Assembly: GCA_902495595.1 (NCBI GenBank)
Contig: CABUXV010000004.1
Coordinates: 27,661-91,660, forward strand
Direction: 5' to 3'
DNA from: an uncultured Eubacterium sp.
Lineage (GTDB): Bacteria; Bacillota; Clostridia; Peptostreptococcales; Anaerovoracaceae
DNA: 64,000 nt
How positions within the stretch are numbered: position 1 is the first letter of the stretch; each line of letters begins with the position of its first letter. Below the pieces are notes generated by a model. The model did no database searches and had not been told where the DNA came from. It saw only the letters and a program-made list of their open reading frames with translations. Shown here in pieces: positions 33,996-42,513 of the stretch. The position numbers were made by a program, and so were the translations under genes.

Positions 33996-35147
33996 ATGGA
34001 CGCCATAACAAGAGCCCTTTCTGAAGAAATGGAAAACAACAGAATTCATAAAATAGTTCTTACAGCAAAGCGAAAAAAATCCCTTGAATACAGAAAAGTG
34101 ACCTTAAGACCTGTGTCCATAAAAAGTGAATTTATGTATCAGGCTGAATATCACTTTGATAAAAAGGTAACCCACAGGAATATTCCATCCACGGAAATTC
34201 TTGATTTTGTAATAAAAATAATCGAAAATGATTTTAAACAGATAAACATACTTACAGAAAACGAAGATATACAGATACTGGCTGCAAAACCGGAAAAACC
34301 GAAAATAACGCGTCACAAAAGCCCGGTTATACGGTCTGCTGAAATTTCACAGCATAACAGAAAAAAACAATACATTATAGAAGAAGGCGTTCCCTGCGAT
34401 TTTCTGATTAATCTTGGCGTAATGTCCGATGACGGAAAGGTTTTTAAAAAGCATTACTCAAAATTCAGGCAGATAAACAGATTCCTCGAAATAGCAGATG
34501 ATTCTTTTAAACATCTTCCTTCTGAGGGAACTCTTCGGATAATAGATTTTGGATGCGGCAAAAGCTATCTTACATTCGCTCTTTATTATTATTTAAAGCT
34601 GATTAAAAACAGAAACGTTGAAATCACAGGTCTTGACTTAAAGGAAGATGTAATAAACTTCTGCAATAAAACAGCCCGGGAATTAAAATACGATGATTTA
34701 AAATTTCTAACGGGAGACATTGCAGACTATAAAAGTACAGGCGCTGATATGGTCGTAACACTTCACGCCTGTGACACAGCAACTGACTTCGCCCTGATAA
34801 ACGCCGTAAAATGGAACAGCAAAGTTATACTTTCAGTGCCATGCTGTCAGCACGAGCTTTTTTCGCAAATAGATAATGAGATAAATGAGCCGATGCTGAA
34901 ACACGGTATAATAAAGGACAAGTTTACAGAACTTCTTACAGACGGTCTTCGCGGGCTTAAACTGGAATCAAAAGGGTATGATGTAAACATGATTGAATTT
35001 ACTTCTCTGGAACACACTTCCAAAAATATAATGATAAAAGCCGTACTCCTAAACAAAATAAACAAAAATACCCGTGAAAAAGCAGCAAAGGAATACGAGG
35101 AACTTAAGAATTTCTACAAAGTAACCCCTTCTATTGACGCGCTGTAA
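33996..35147 (+). CDS. SAM-dependent methyltransferase (Methyltransf_32-like)
   Basis: A 383-residue protein. The N-terminal ~110 residues form a separate alpha/beta part (IHKIVLTAKRKKSLEYRKVT). The Rossmann methyltransferase domain has motif I IIDFGCGKSYLTFALYYY near 183, ITGLDLKEDVINFC (motif II) and the catalytic-region VVTLHACDTATD and SVPCCQHELF. The HACDTATD and CCQHEL sequences are typical of the Methyltransf_32 group, whose bacterial substrate is uncertain (RNA or small molecule). AGAGGTG precedes the ATG. It follows the tail-element immunity genes but reads as host gene. Confidence 0.82.
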   Translation: MDAITRALSEEMENNRIHKIVLTAKRKKSLEYRKVTLRPVSIKSEFMYQAEYHFDKKVTHRNIPSTEILDFVIKIIENDFKQINILTENEDIQILAAKPEKPKITRHKSPVIRSAEISQHNRKKQYIIEEGVPCDFLINLGVMSDDGKVFKKHYSKFRQINRFLEIADDSFKHLPSEGTLRIIDFGCGKSYLTFALYYYLKLIKNRNVEITGLDLKEDVINFCNKTARELKYDDLKFLTGDIADYKSTGADMVVTLHACDTATDFALINAVKWNSKVILSVPCCQHELFSQIDNEINEPMLKHGIIKDKFTELLTDGLRGLKLESKGYDVNMIEFTSLEHTSKNIMIKAVLLNKINKNTREKAAKEYEELKNFYKVTPSIDAL

Positions 35148-35242
35148 ATTAAAAATTATTTTACATATAAAAGATTTAAGTGTATACTGTTCATGCGTAA
35201 AATCATCTACATTCGCAAACGATATCAGAAAGGATAATTGCG

Positions 35243-35935
35243 ATGAATTTTCATAAAGGTATAAAAGACGGTATCCCGATAGCATTGGGATATTTTTCTG
35301 TGTCTATAGCTTTTGGTCTTATGGCCGCAGAAGCAGGCTGCACCGCTTTTGAAGCGCTGCTCATATCCTTTACAAACCTGACCTCTGCCGGTCAGTTTGC
35401 AGGAGTTACAGTAATCGCAGCTTCCGGTACATATTTAGAAATGGCGCTTACACAGCTCGTAATAAATTCGCGCTATTCCCTTATGGCAGTGTCTCTGTCT
35501 CAAAAAGCAAACAGTAAATTTAAAGGAATCTGGAGGCTTCTCTTAGGGTTTGCTATTACTGATGAAATATTTGCAGTAGCTATAGGAAATGATGAAGATA
35601 TAAGCAAAGAATATTTCGGCGGGTTAATGATACTTCCAATCATAGGCTGGTCAGCCGGTACAGTATGCGGCGCCGTTTTAGGCAATATCATGCCGATGAT
35701 AATAACAAACGCTCTTGGAATAGCTCTTTATGGAATGTTCATAGCTGTAGTAGTTCCAAAAGCAAGGCAAAATATACATGTTTTAATTACCGCAGCGCTG
35801 GCCGTTGGAATTAGCTCGCTTATTTACTATGCTCCTTTATTTTCCGGTGTATCTACAGGCTTTGCCATAATAATAAGCGCTGCTGCCGCTTCAGCGGCGG
35901 GAGCAGTTTTCTTTCCTGTAAAGGAGGAAGCATAA
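35243..35935 (+). CDS. azlC: Branched-chain amino acid exporter subunit AzlC
   Basis: A 230-residue polytopic membrane protein with the AzlC signature (KDGIPIALGYFSVSIAFGLM near the start, NLTSAGQFAG, and the INSRYSLMA segment). With AzlD it exports leucine-type amino acids and analogues such as azaleucine. Ribosome binding site AAAGGA. The stop is one base from the azlD start, preceded by its own strong AAGGAGG, so the pair is one operon. Confidence 0.94.
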   Translation: MNFHKGIKDGIPIALGYFSVSIAFGLMAAEAGCTAFEALLISFTNLTSAGQFAGVTVIAASGTYLEMALTQLVINSRYSLMAVSLSQKANSKFKGIWRLLLGFAITDEIFAVAIGNDEDISKEYFGGLMILPIIGWSAGTVCGAVLGNIMPMIITNALGIALYGMFIAVVVPKARQNIHVLITAALAVGISSLIYYAPLFSGVSTGFAIIISAAAASAAGAVFFPVKEEA

Positions 35936-35936
35936 A

Positions 35937-36257
35937 ATGGATTTAATGAAATTTTTGCCCTATCTTCTGGTAATGGCAGGTGTTACATATCTAATAAGAG
36001 TTATACCTTTTGTTCTCATAAATAAAAAAATAGAGAACCGTTTTTTAAATTCGTTTCTCTATTATATTCCGTACACTGTACTTGCCGCAATGACATTTCC
36101 TGCCATACTGTATGCCACAGGAAATATGCTGTCAGCCGTTGCAGGACTTCTTGCAGCTATATTTATAGCATACAGAGGAAAAGGACTTCTCACAGTGGCT
36201 GTAGGCGCATGCTCAGCTGTATTTTTAACAGAAATTATAATGATTATTATATCATAG
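35937..36257 (+). CDS. azlD: Branched-chain amino acid exporter subunit AzlD
   Basis: A 106-residue partner with four hydrophobic segments and the AzlD pattern YLIRVIPFVLINKKIENRFL and FLYYIPYTVLAAMTFPAIL. It forms the two-component permease with AzlC. The stop codon abuts an imperfect inverted repeat (36257-36292, arms GGTCTTTTGGTCA and TGACCAAAAAGAC) that begins the second CCAAAA motif cluster and may end transcription. Confidence 0.93.
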   Translation: MDLMKFLPYLLVMAGVTYLIRVIPFVLINKKIENRFLNSFLYYIPYTVLAAMTFPAILYATGNMLSAVAGLLAAIFIAYRGKGLLTVAVGACSAVFLTEIIMIIIS

Positions 36258-36535
36258 GTCTTTTGGTCAAATCGAAAATGACCAAAAAGACTATTTCCCA
36301 TATCTATTTGGATAAAACACCACCGATATTTCATGTAAAAAAAATGGCAATAACCAATATGACCGTTTATATGGTATTATTGGATAAAAAAAAGGCAATA
36401 TTTTACATATATCACCTCTTTTATGACCAAAATCTCTTTGTAACAAAAGTTTTGGATAATTTAATTCGATCCAACTCGTCTAACAAGCGATTTTTATCCA
36501 AAACCCGTACATGAACGGCTATTTTGGATATTTCA
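36258..36535. repeat. Intergenic cluster of TTTTGGATAA / TGACCAAAA motifs (copy 2)
   Basis: About 280 nt between azlD and ung stops with no gene. Motifs in both orientations: TTTTGGTCA and TGACCAAAA (forming the hairpin at 36257-36292), ATTTGGATAAAACACC (36306), ATTGGATAAAA (36379), TGACCAAAA (36424), TTTTGGATAA (36450), GCGATTTTTATCCAAAAC (36487) and TTTTGGATAT (36522). Shared words and order-independent clustering link it to 16884-17165. Function unknown. Confidence 0.7.
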
Positions 36536-36565
36536 CATTACACAGCGCCCATATCATACTGAATC

Positions 36566-37237
36566 TTATTCCGGAATACTCCAGTCTATAGGTTTCTGAC
36601 CTGTCGATTCCAAAAATTCGTTTGTACGAGAAAAATATTTTCCGTTCCAAAATCCATTATGCGCTGACAGCGGGCTTGGATGCGCCCCTTTTATTATACA
36701 GTGCTGTCTGCCCGTTATGAGCTTTTCCTTCGCTTTTGCATTGCCTCCCCAGAGTATAAACACCATAGGTTTTTCACGTTCATTAAGAAGCTGTATTACC
36801 CGGTCGGTAAAAATTTCCCATCCCATACCTTTATGAGAATTGGCACTGCTTCGTCTTACTGTAAGTACCGTATTGAGCATTAAAACTCCACTTCTCGCCC
36901 AACTTTCCAAATTACCGTGGCTTGGCGGTTCTATTCCCAAATCACTTTTAAGCTCCTTAAATATATTAACAAGCGACGGCGGTTTAGGTACGCCTTTCTG
37001 TACAGAAAAACAAAGCCCGTGAGCCTGTCCCGGCTGATGATAAGGGTCCTGCCCCAAAATCACGGCTTTTACATCTTCATAAGGAGTAAACTTAAGCGCA
37101 TTAAAAATATGATACATATCAGGATATATTACCTTGGTGCTGTACTCCTTTTTTAAAAACTCTCTGAGTTTCAAATAATAATCTTTATCAAATTCTCCCT
37201 TTAGGACATCGTCCCAACTGTTTCCTATATTAACCAT
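36566..37237 (-). CDS. ung: Uracil-DNA glycosylase
   Basis: A 223-residue family-1 UDG with the catalytic GQDPYHQPGQAHGLCFSV (Asp), the uracil-specificity and intercalation loop HPSPLSAHNGF, and VFILWGGNAK. It removes uracil from DNA at the start of base excision repair. The family-typical start MVNIGNSWDDVL leaves no room for a ribosome binding site: the -10 TATAAT lies only 6 nt upstream of the ATG, so the mRNA may be leaderless. Confidence 0.96.
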   Translation of the reverse strand: MVNIGNSWDDVLKGEFDKDYYLKLREFLKKEYSTKVIYPDMYHIFNALKFTPYEDVKAVILGQDPYHQPGQAHGLCFSVQKGVPKPPSLVNIFKELKSDLGIEPPSHGNLESWARSGVLMLNTVLTVRRSSANSHKGMGWEIFTDRVIQLLNEREKPMVFILWGGNAKAKEKLITGRQHCIIKGAHPSPLSAHNGFWNGKYFSRTNEFLESTGQKPIDWSIPE

Positions 37238-37243
37238 GCTTTT

Positions 37244-37272
37244 ATTATAAAATTATTTTCAGACAAATACAA
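37244..37272 (-). promoter_or_regulatory. Promoter for ung, implying a leaderless mRNA
   Basis: TTGTAT (37272-37267), 17-nt spacer, TATAAT (37249-37244) on the minus strand. Transcription would start at or within a base or two of the ung ATG (37237). Confidence 0.65.
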
Positions 37273-37337
37273 GCAATACCTGTGATATAATTAAATATAA
37301 CAGTATTTTAAAAAGCAAAACAGGAAAAATCAAAATC

Positions 37338-38015
37338 ATGAAAGAAAAAATATACATCTCACCCATGGCGGGAAAACCTCTTACAGATTATCTTAAGAAA
37401 CATAATTTTGAAATTTTATTTACAAAAGAAAGCAATCAGGTATATGAAAAAATATCACTGCACACAGATATATACATGTGTCAGATAGGTCTTTGGGAAA
37501 ATTCCCGTATTTTTTTCGGAGATATTTCCCTGTTAAAAAAGAATTACCCGGGAAATATTCCATATAACGCTTTATGCACCGGGAAATATTTTATTCATAA
37601 TCTTAAATACACAAGTCCTAAACTTCTCAAATATATCGATGAATTGTACGGCAGCAAGCATCTAATTAAGATTAACGTACCTCAGGGATATACCAGATGT
37701 ACATGTCTGGCTGTGGACGACTGTTCGTTTATAACATCAGACAGAGGCATTGCAAAATCCCTTTCCTCTTTCGAAACCAATATTCTCCTCATCGAGCCGG
37801 GATATATTAAACTGCCCGGTTTTGACTACGGTTTTATCGGAGGAACAGCAGGAAATCTCATCATAGACGGACAGAAAACCATAGTCTTTAACGGAAATCT
37901 TTCGAAACACCCTGATTTCAAAAAAATCGCGGCTTTTATAAAAGACCGCGATATTGACGTTCTTTATTTCAAAGAATACCCTCTTGAAGATATAGGAAGC
38001 ATACTTACCGGATAA
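37338..38015 (+). CDS. DUF6873-like GME-fold protein of unknown function
   Basis: A 225-residue soluble protein. It contains repeated segments of the guanidino-modifying/pentein-like kind (NVPQGYTRCTCLAVDDCSFI, TSDRGIAKSL, GGTAGNLIIDG), which from memory correspond to the DUF6873 'GME fold' family of Clostridia. The Asp-rich and Cys-containing centre (CTCLAVDDCS) could be catalytic, but no reaction is known. Divergent from ung with a 100-nt AT-rich gap. Weak AGGA site before the ATG. Confidence 0.7.
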   Translation: MKEKIYISPMAGKPLTDYLKKHNFEILFTKESNQVYEKISLHTDIYMCQIGLWENSRIFFGDISLLKKNYPGNIPYNALCTGKYFIHNLKYTSPKLLKYIDELYGSKHLIKINVPQGYTRCTCLAVDDCSFITSDRGIAKSLSSFETNILLIEPGYIKLPGFDYGFIGGTAGNLIIDGQKTIVFNGNLSKHPDFKKIAAFIKDRDIDVLYFKEYPLEDIGSILTG

Positions 38016-38020
38016 AAAGC

Positions 38021-39283
38021 TTAAGGACTGACTTTACCCTTAAAATTTTCAAGGCTCTGCCCCATTACCATTCTCACTCTCGGAAGCAGCAAAGGTTCAT
38101 CTCCCGGTTTAGCTTTACCGTACTGAGTCGTAACAGCGCATAAAAATCCGGCTTCTTTTACCATTTCAATGCTTCTGTCATTATAATCTCCATAAGGATA
38201 TGCAAAGGCATTGCCATTTCCGCAGATTTTAATTGATTCCTCCAAATCAGCAAGACCAGCGTCTTTATCTATAGCAGTAAAAATACCGCCATGGCCTATA
38301 TTTCCTCCCGGTCTGTGCATATTATGAGAATGGGATTCATAATTAACGTAATCGCTTTTATATTCCGCAATTTTTTCTTCGCCATCAGAGGATGTTATCA
38401 TAAAACATGTTGCCGGTACCTTGCACTTTTCCAAAACAGGTATTCCGTTTTCAAGAAAGCTCTTTGCGCCGTCATCAAAACAAAGCACGATACTTTTTTC
38501 CGGAAGCATCAATTTTCCATCTATGTAATCTCTTACCTCCTGCCAGGTAGGATAATAATAGTTTTCTTCATTCAGCCAGTTAAGTTCTTCCTCTAAATCC
38601 TGCGCCGAAATATAATTTCCGAATCGCTTATACAAATCATCAGGAGGGTTCTCTTCGTCATAAACATAATGATACATACATATAGGAAGCCCCGGTGTTT
38701 CATATTCTGTATTCTCAAGAACTTTTACATCCCTTGACACTCTCGTCTTATTGCCCTTTGAGTCCTCAGCTGTGTACCATATTTTCCCTTTGCCCGTCTT
38801 GTTCAGGCTGCTGTCTGAAACTTTTACTTTTGAAGTTATATCCTTTCCGTCCTCATCAATAGCTGTAAATCCCGGTTCTTTGAACTTTTCTCCCAGCTTC
38901 ACCTGATTTGCATTCTCTCCGTCTTCTTTCAGCTCTATTTTAGGATTCATCTCATCAAGTACCGTAACTGTTCTTTTAGCGGATATTCCTTTTATCTTAT
39001 ACTTTAAAACATATTCACCGGGTTTTGACGTATCCACCTTTCCTTCGATTTTAATCTGTCCGCTTAAATCTTTGCCCTTAATCTGCGCTTTTGCTCCCTG
39101 TTCTTCATATACTCCATTAAGTCCTATGGTCATATCAGCGCTTCCGTTTACCTTTAAAGAAAATTCTTTTGCCTGATAAATTACAGCAGCAGCGGCTATG
39201 GCTATAACGATTGCCGCAACAATCAAAATAATTGCCCTTATTCTGAAAGTTTTTTCCTTTTTTCCAGTTCTGTATCCTGTCAC
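38021..39283 (-). CDS. Membrane-anchored polysaccharide deacetylase with Ig-like (DUF5011) repeats
   Basis: A 420-residue surface protein. It has a basic N-terminus plus one membrane anchor (AIILIVAAIVIAIAAAAVIY), two tandem Ig-like DUF5011 domains (MTIGLNGVYEEQGAKA and VKLGEKFKEPGFTAIDEDG) and a C-terminal NodB domain with IVLCFDDGAKSF, the His pair ESHSHNMH and the AYPYGDYN loop. It probably deacetylates peptidoglycan or an exopolysaccharide. GTG start at 39283, 8 nt after GGAG. It converges on the preceding gene with a 5-nt gap. Confidence 0.9.
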   Translation of the reverse strand: MTGYRTGKKEKTFRIRAIILIVAAIVIAIAAAAVIYQAKEFSLKVNGSADMTIGLNGVYEEQGAKAQIKGKDLSGQIKIEGKVDTSKPGEYVLKYKIKGISAKRTVTVLDEMNPKIELKEDGENANQVKLGEKFKEPGFTAIDEDGKDITSKVKVSDSSLNKTGKGKIWYTAEDSKGNKTRVSRDVKVLENTEYETPGLPICMYHYVYDEENPPDDLYKRFGNYISAQDLEEELNWLNEENYYYPTWQEVRDYIDGKLMLPEKSIVLCFDDGAKSFLENGIPVLEKCKVPATCFMITSSDGEEKIAEYKSDYVNYESHSHNMHRPGGNIGHGGIFTAIDKDAGLADLEESIKICGNGNAFAYPYGDYNDRSIEMVKEAGFLCAVTTQYGKAKPGDEPLLLPRVRMVMGQSLENFKGKVSP

Positions 39284-39374
39284 GTTTCTTGCTCCATAAA
39301 AAATTTCATATATTTATTCATATTTATTCAATCAATTATACCATACCTTTATCTTTGTGGTAAAATGATATATT

Positions 39375-40409
39375 ATGAAAAAACATGCGATAATACCAAT
39401 CTTCATACCTCACAGAGGCTGTCCTAACGACTGTGTTTTCTGCAATCAAAAAGCCATAACGGCAAGAGGCAGCAATGTAAGCCCTGAAGATGTAAGAAAA
39501 ACAATAGAAACATATCTTCCCACCCTTTACGGGAGAAATCTTGAGACCATAGAACTTGCCTTTTTCGGCGGCAGCTTTACCGGAATCCCCATAGATGAAC
39601 AATCTTCCTTTCTCAGCATTGCCAAAGAATACAAGACAAATGGACTTATAGACAAAATACATATGTCAACAAGACCCGATTATATTACTCCCGAAATACT
39701 GGAAAACTTAGCTGATTACGAATCGGATATCATCGAGCTTGGAGTTCAGTCCTTTGCTCCGGATGTTTTAAAGGCTTCCAACAGAGGACATGATGCAGAA
39801 TGTATATATAAGGCCTGCGAGCTTATAAAGTCTTATGGATTTGAACTGGGAATACAACTTATGATAGGACTGCCGGAAGATTCAGAAGAAAAATGTATAT
39901 ATTCTGCCATGGAAACGGTAAGGATCAAACCTTCAATAGCAAGGCTGTATCCTACCATAGTTCTCAATGATACGGAGCTTCTCAACATGTACAGAACCGG
40001 CAGATATGCGCCCCTTGATACCGAGGAAGCTGTAAGCACCACCAAGAAAATGTATGAAATCATCGACGGCGCAGGCATAAACATCATACGCGTAGGTCTT
40101 AAAAGTACCGACCTAATCACAGAAGGCGGTCAGATACAAGGTAACACCTATCATCCTGCTTTCAGACAGCTTGTCGAGGGAGAGATAGCAAAAGAAAAAC
40201 TCGAATCACAGCTTCATGAACTTCTAAAAACGAAACAGGATGACAAGCTCTCCTTTACATTTTACAGCAGCGGCACATCCTTTTCCAATATGATAGGAAA
40301 TGCCAAACGCAACAAAAAATATTTTTCCGATAAATATCCCCATATAAAAATCAAATATGCAGTTGATTCTCAGCTTGAAGACGGCTGCTATACTGTGGTA
40401 AAATATTGA
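39375..40409 (+). CDS. Radical SAM protein, Elp3/YhcC-like
   Basis: A 344-residue enzyme with an N-terminal radical SAM cluster motif CPNDCVFC (C-x3-C-x2-C) and FFGGSFTGIP, then MSTRPDYI, IELGVQSF and IGLPEDSEE typical of Elp3-like proteins. The C-terminus is not an acetyltransferase domain, so this is the shorter bacterial type found in Clostridia. Substrate unknown; tRNA modification is plausible. There is no good ribosome binding site; TAAAAT lies 8 nt before the ATG, again compatible with a very short leader. It precedes the ACT/PFL pair. Confidence 0.88.
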   Translation: MKKHAIIPIFIPHRGCPNDCVFCNQKAITARGSNVSPEDVRKTIETYLPTLYGRNLETIELAFFGGSFTGIPIDEQSSFLSIAKEYKTNGLIDKIHMSTRPDYITPEILENLADYESDIIELGVQSFAPDVLKASNRGHDAECIYKACELIKSYGFELGIQLMIGLPEDSEEKCIYSAMETVRIKPSIARLYPTIVLNDTELLNMYRTGRYAPLDTEEAVSTTKKMYEIIDGAGINIIRVGLKSTDLITEGGQIQGNTYHPAFRQLVEGEIAKEKLESQLHELLKTKQDDKLSFTFYSSGTSFSNMIGNAKRNKKYFSDKYPHIKIKYAVDSQLEDGCYTVVKY

Positions 40410-40445
40410 GTCGGTAAATTGAAATATAATATGAGAAAGGAGTGT

Positions 40446-40745
40446 ATGAAATATTTTAAAAATACTTCATACAGAAAAAATATGAAAGCAGTTATTACGG
40501 TAATCGGAAAAGATATGGTAGGGATTTTAGCAAAGGTAAGCACTGCATGTGCTGACGCCAACGCTAACGTTGCAGAGGTAACTCAATCCGTATTGGAAGA
40601 ATACTTCGCCATGGTGATGCTCGTAGATATCGAGAAGATGACTTGTTCTCTGGAAGATTTAAAAAACAGCATTAAGGAAACTGTCCCATCCATGACAGTC
40701 CATGTAATGCATGAAGATATTTTCAATTCAATGCACAGAATTTAG
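40446..40745 (+). CDS. ACT-domain protein (UPF0237)
   Basis: A 99-residue regulator-like protein. The ACT domain runs from MKAVITVIGKDMVGILAKVS to the end, with the glycine turn (GKDMVG) that usually binds an amino acid. The family normally begins at that Met (40482), but the only ribosome binding site (AAAGGAG) precedes the ATG at 40446, giving a 12-residue extension. It is 15 nt upstream of the PFL-family gene, its constant partner in Bacillota. Confidence 0.88.
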   Translation: MKYFKNTSYRKNMKAVITVIGKDMVGILAKVSTACADANANVAEVTQSVLEEYFAMVMLVDIEKMTCSLEDLKNSIKETVPSMTVHVMHEDIFNSMHRI

Positions 40746-40760
40746 CCGGAGGTAAAGAAC

Positions 40761-42119
40761 ATGCTCAATATGAACGACATCATGGAAACCATAACCATGA
40801 TTCAAGAAGAACATCTTGATATAAGAACCATAACCATGGGAATTTCTCTTTTGGATTGCTGCGACAGCGATATAGACAAATCATGTGAAAAAGTATACAG
40901 CAAAATACACAGACTGGCAAAGGACCTTGTTAAAACAGGAGAAGAAATAGAAAAAAAGTACGGAATTCCCATCGTAAACAAAAGAATATCCGTGACACCA
41001 ATATCCATACTTACAGCAGCTTCAGGCGGAGATCCTGTGAAATATGCGAAAACTCTCGATAAGGCTGCTAAAGATATCGGCGTAAATTTCATAGGGGGAT
41101 ATTCTGCTCTCGTACATAAAGGTTTTGCCGCAGGAGACAAGGAACTTATACAATCTATTCCAAGAGCGCTTTCCGAAACGGATTTCGTATGTTCTTCCGT
41201 AAATGTCGGCTCCACTAAATCGGGAATAAATATGGATGCAGTAAAACTAATGGGGAGCATCGTCAGGGAAACCTCTGAACTCACAAAAGACAGACAGTGT
41301 ATCGGTGCAGCCAAGCTCGTTGTATTCTGCAATGCTCCCGAAGATAATCCATTTATGGCAGGAGCTTTTCACGGAGTCGGAGAGCCTGACTGTGTAATCA
41401 ACGTAGGAGTATCCGGTCCGGGAGTCGTAAGAGCCGCTCTGGCAAAACTTCCAAAAGATGCACCTCTGTCGGAAGTTGCCGATTTAATAAAAAGAACTGC
41501 ATTTAAAATAACGAGAATGGGACAGCTTGTAGGAAGCGAAGCTTCACAGAAACTCGGAGTACCTTTCGGTATAATAGATTTATCCCTTGCCCCTACTCCC
41601 GCGGTAGGCGATTCAGTAGCCCATATACTTGAAGAGATAGGCCTTGAACAGTGCGGAACCCATGGCACCACAGCCGCTCTTGCCATGCTTAATGACGCTG
41701 TAAAAAAGGGAGGCGTCATGGCATCATCAAATGTAGGCGGTTTATCGGGAGCATTTATACCAGTATCGGAAGATGCCGGTATGATAGATGCAGCCAAAGC
41801 GGGCACTCTTTCCCTTGAAAAACTGGAAGCCATGACTGCCGTATGCTCTGTTGGTCTTGATATGATAGTTCTTCCGGGAGACACCCCTAAAGAAACCATA
41901 TCCGCTATAATAGCCGATGAAGCGGCTATAGGTATGGTAAATTCTAAAACAACTGCTGTAAGGGTTATACCTGCAATAGGACATGAAGAAGGTGGAATTC
42001 TTGATTTTGGCGGTCTTTTGGGATACGGTCCTATTATGAAGATAAACAAAAAATCCTCTGCCGAAATGATAAACAGAGGAGGCAAAATCCCTGCGCCTAT
42101 GCAGAGTTTAAAAAACTAA
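40761..42119 (+). CDS. PFL-like family protein (UPF0210)
   Basis: A 452-residue protein of the UPF0210/PFL-like family: DIRTITMGISLLDC near the start, GGYSALVHKGFAAGD, NVGVSGPGVV and FGIIDLSLAPTPAVGDS. The fold is related to pyruvate formate-lyase, but the glycyl-radical motif and catalytic Cys pair are not evident, so it is probably not a radical enzyme. The ligand or reaction is unknown; the conserved upstream ACT protein suggests amino-acid sensing. GGAGGT precedes the ATG, and a strong terminator follows. Confidence 0.9.
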   Translation: MLNMNDIMETITMIQEEHLDIRTITMGISLLDCCDSDIDKSCEKVYSKIHRLAKDLVKTGEEIEKKYGIPIVNKRISVTPISILTAASGGDPVKYAKTLDKAAKDIGVNFIGGYSALVHKGFAAGDKELIQSIPRALSETDFVCSSVNVGSTKSGINMDAVKLMGSIVRETSELTKDRQCIGAAKLVVFCNAPEDNPFMAGAFHGVGEPDCVINVGVSGPGVVRAALAKLPKDAPLSEVADLIKRTAFKITRMGQLVGSEASQKLGVPFGIIDLSLAPTPAVGDSVAHILEEIGLEQCGTHGTTAALAMLNDAVKKGGVMASSNVGGLSGAFIPVSEDAGMIDAAKAGTLSLEKLEAMTAVCSVGLDMIVLPGDTPKETISAIIADEAAIGMVNSKTTAVRVIPAIGHEEGGILDFGGLLGYGPIMKINKKSSAEMINRGGKIPAPMQSLKN

Positions 42120-42138
42120 TACAAAATATTAACAAATT

Positions 42139-42184
42139 AAAGACGGCAGGCGTCCATAAGGAAGATACCTGCCGTCTTTTTATA
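42139..42184 (+). terminator. Intrinsic terminator after the PFL-like gene
   Basis: Arms AAAGACGGCAGG (42139-42150) and CCTGCCGTCTTT (42168-42179), 17-nt loop, followed by TTTTTAT. It also insulates the converging Cys-rich gene. Confidence 0.92.
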
Positions 42185-42215
42185 TAGATATCGTGTTCAA
42201 AATATTTTTCTCACA

Positions 42216-42455
42216 TTAATGTCTGCAGCATTTGCACCAGAAAGTAGTTTCTCCGCAGCCACAGCCTGAGTTATTTCCGCAGCCACAGCCGGAATTACAT
42301 CCGCATCCATTTGAAGAGTTGTTTGAATTTCCACAGCCGCAAGTGCTGCTTACACATCTATCTGAAGTCCATGCTGATGACGTTGTGTTGCCCATATCTC
42401 CACAGCCGCAGTCACAACCGCATCCGCATGTATTTACTCTGCAATTACAATTCAT
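42216..42455 (-). CDS. Cysteine/glycine-rich miniprotein
   Basis: A 79-residue protein with 19 Cys, mostly in GCGCG/CGCGD runs separated by Asn/Ser linkers (NTCGCGCDCGCGDMG, ending FWCKCCRH). No signal peptide. It may be a metal-binding or disulfide-rich spore-coat-like protein; it lies downstream of the cortex gene pdaA, which favours a sporulation role, but that is inference. AAAGGAG is 11 nt before the ATG at 42455. The DNA is repetitive because of GC-rich Cys/Gly codons, not a CRISPR or satellite. Confidence 0.7.
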   Translation of the reverse strand: MNCNCRVNTCGCGCDCGCGDMGNTTSSAWTSDRCVSSTCGCGNSNNSSNGCGCNSGCGCGNNSGCGCGETTFWCKCCRH

Positions 42456-42513
42456 AATAAAATTATCTCCTTTCACTTGCATGGTATATACTATGAAAGG
42501 AGAATTATCTTTG

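Noticed and set aside
41369..42085. Long minus-strand frame opposite the PFL-like gene
   Set aside because: Antisense shadow with Pro/Ile/Ser-rich composition; the plus-strand UPF0210 protein is conserved end to end.
42216..42455. CRISPR-like or satellite repeat of CCGCAGCCACAGCC words
   Set aside because: The period follows Gly/Cys codons of a well-framed gene with a ribosome binding site; spacers are not unique units.
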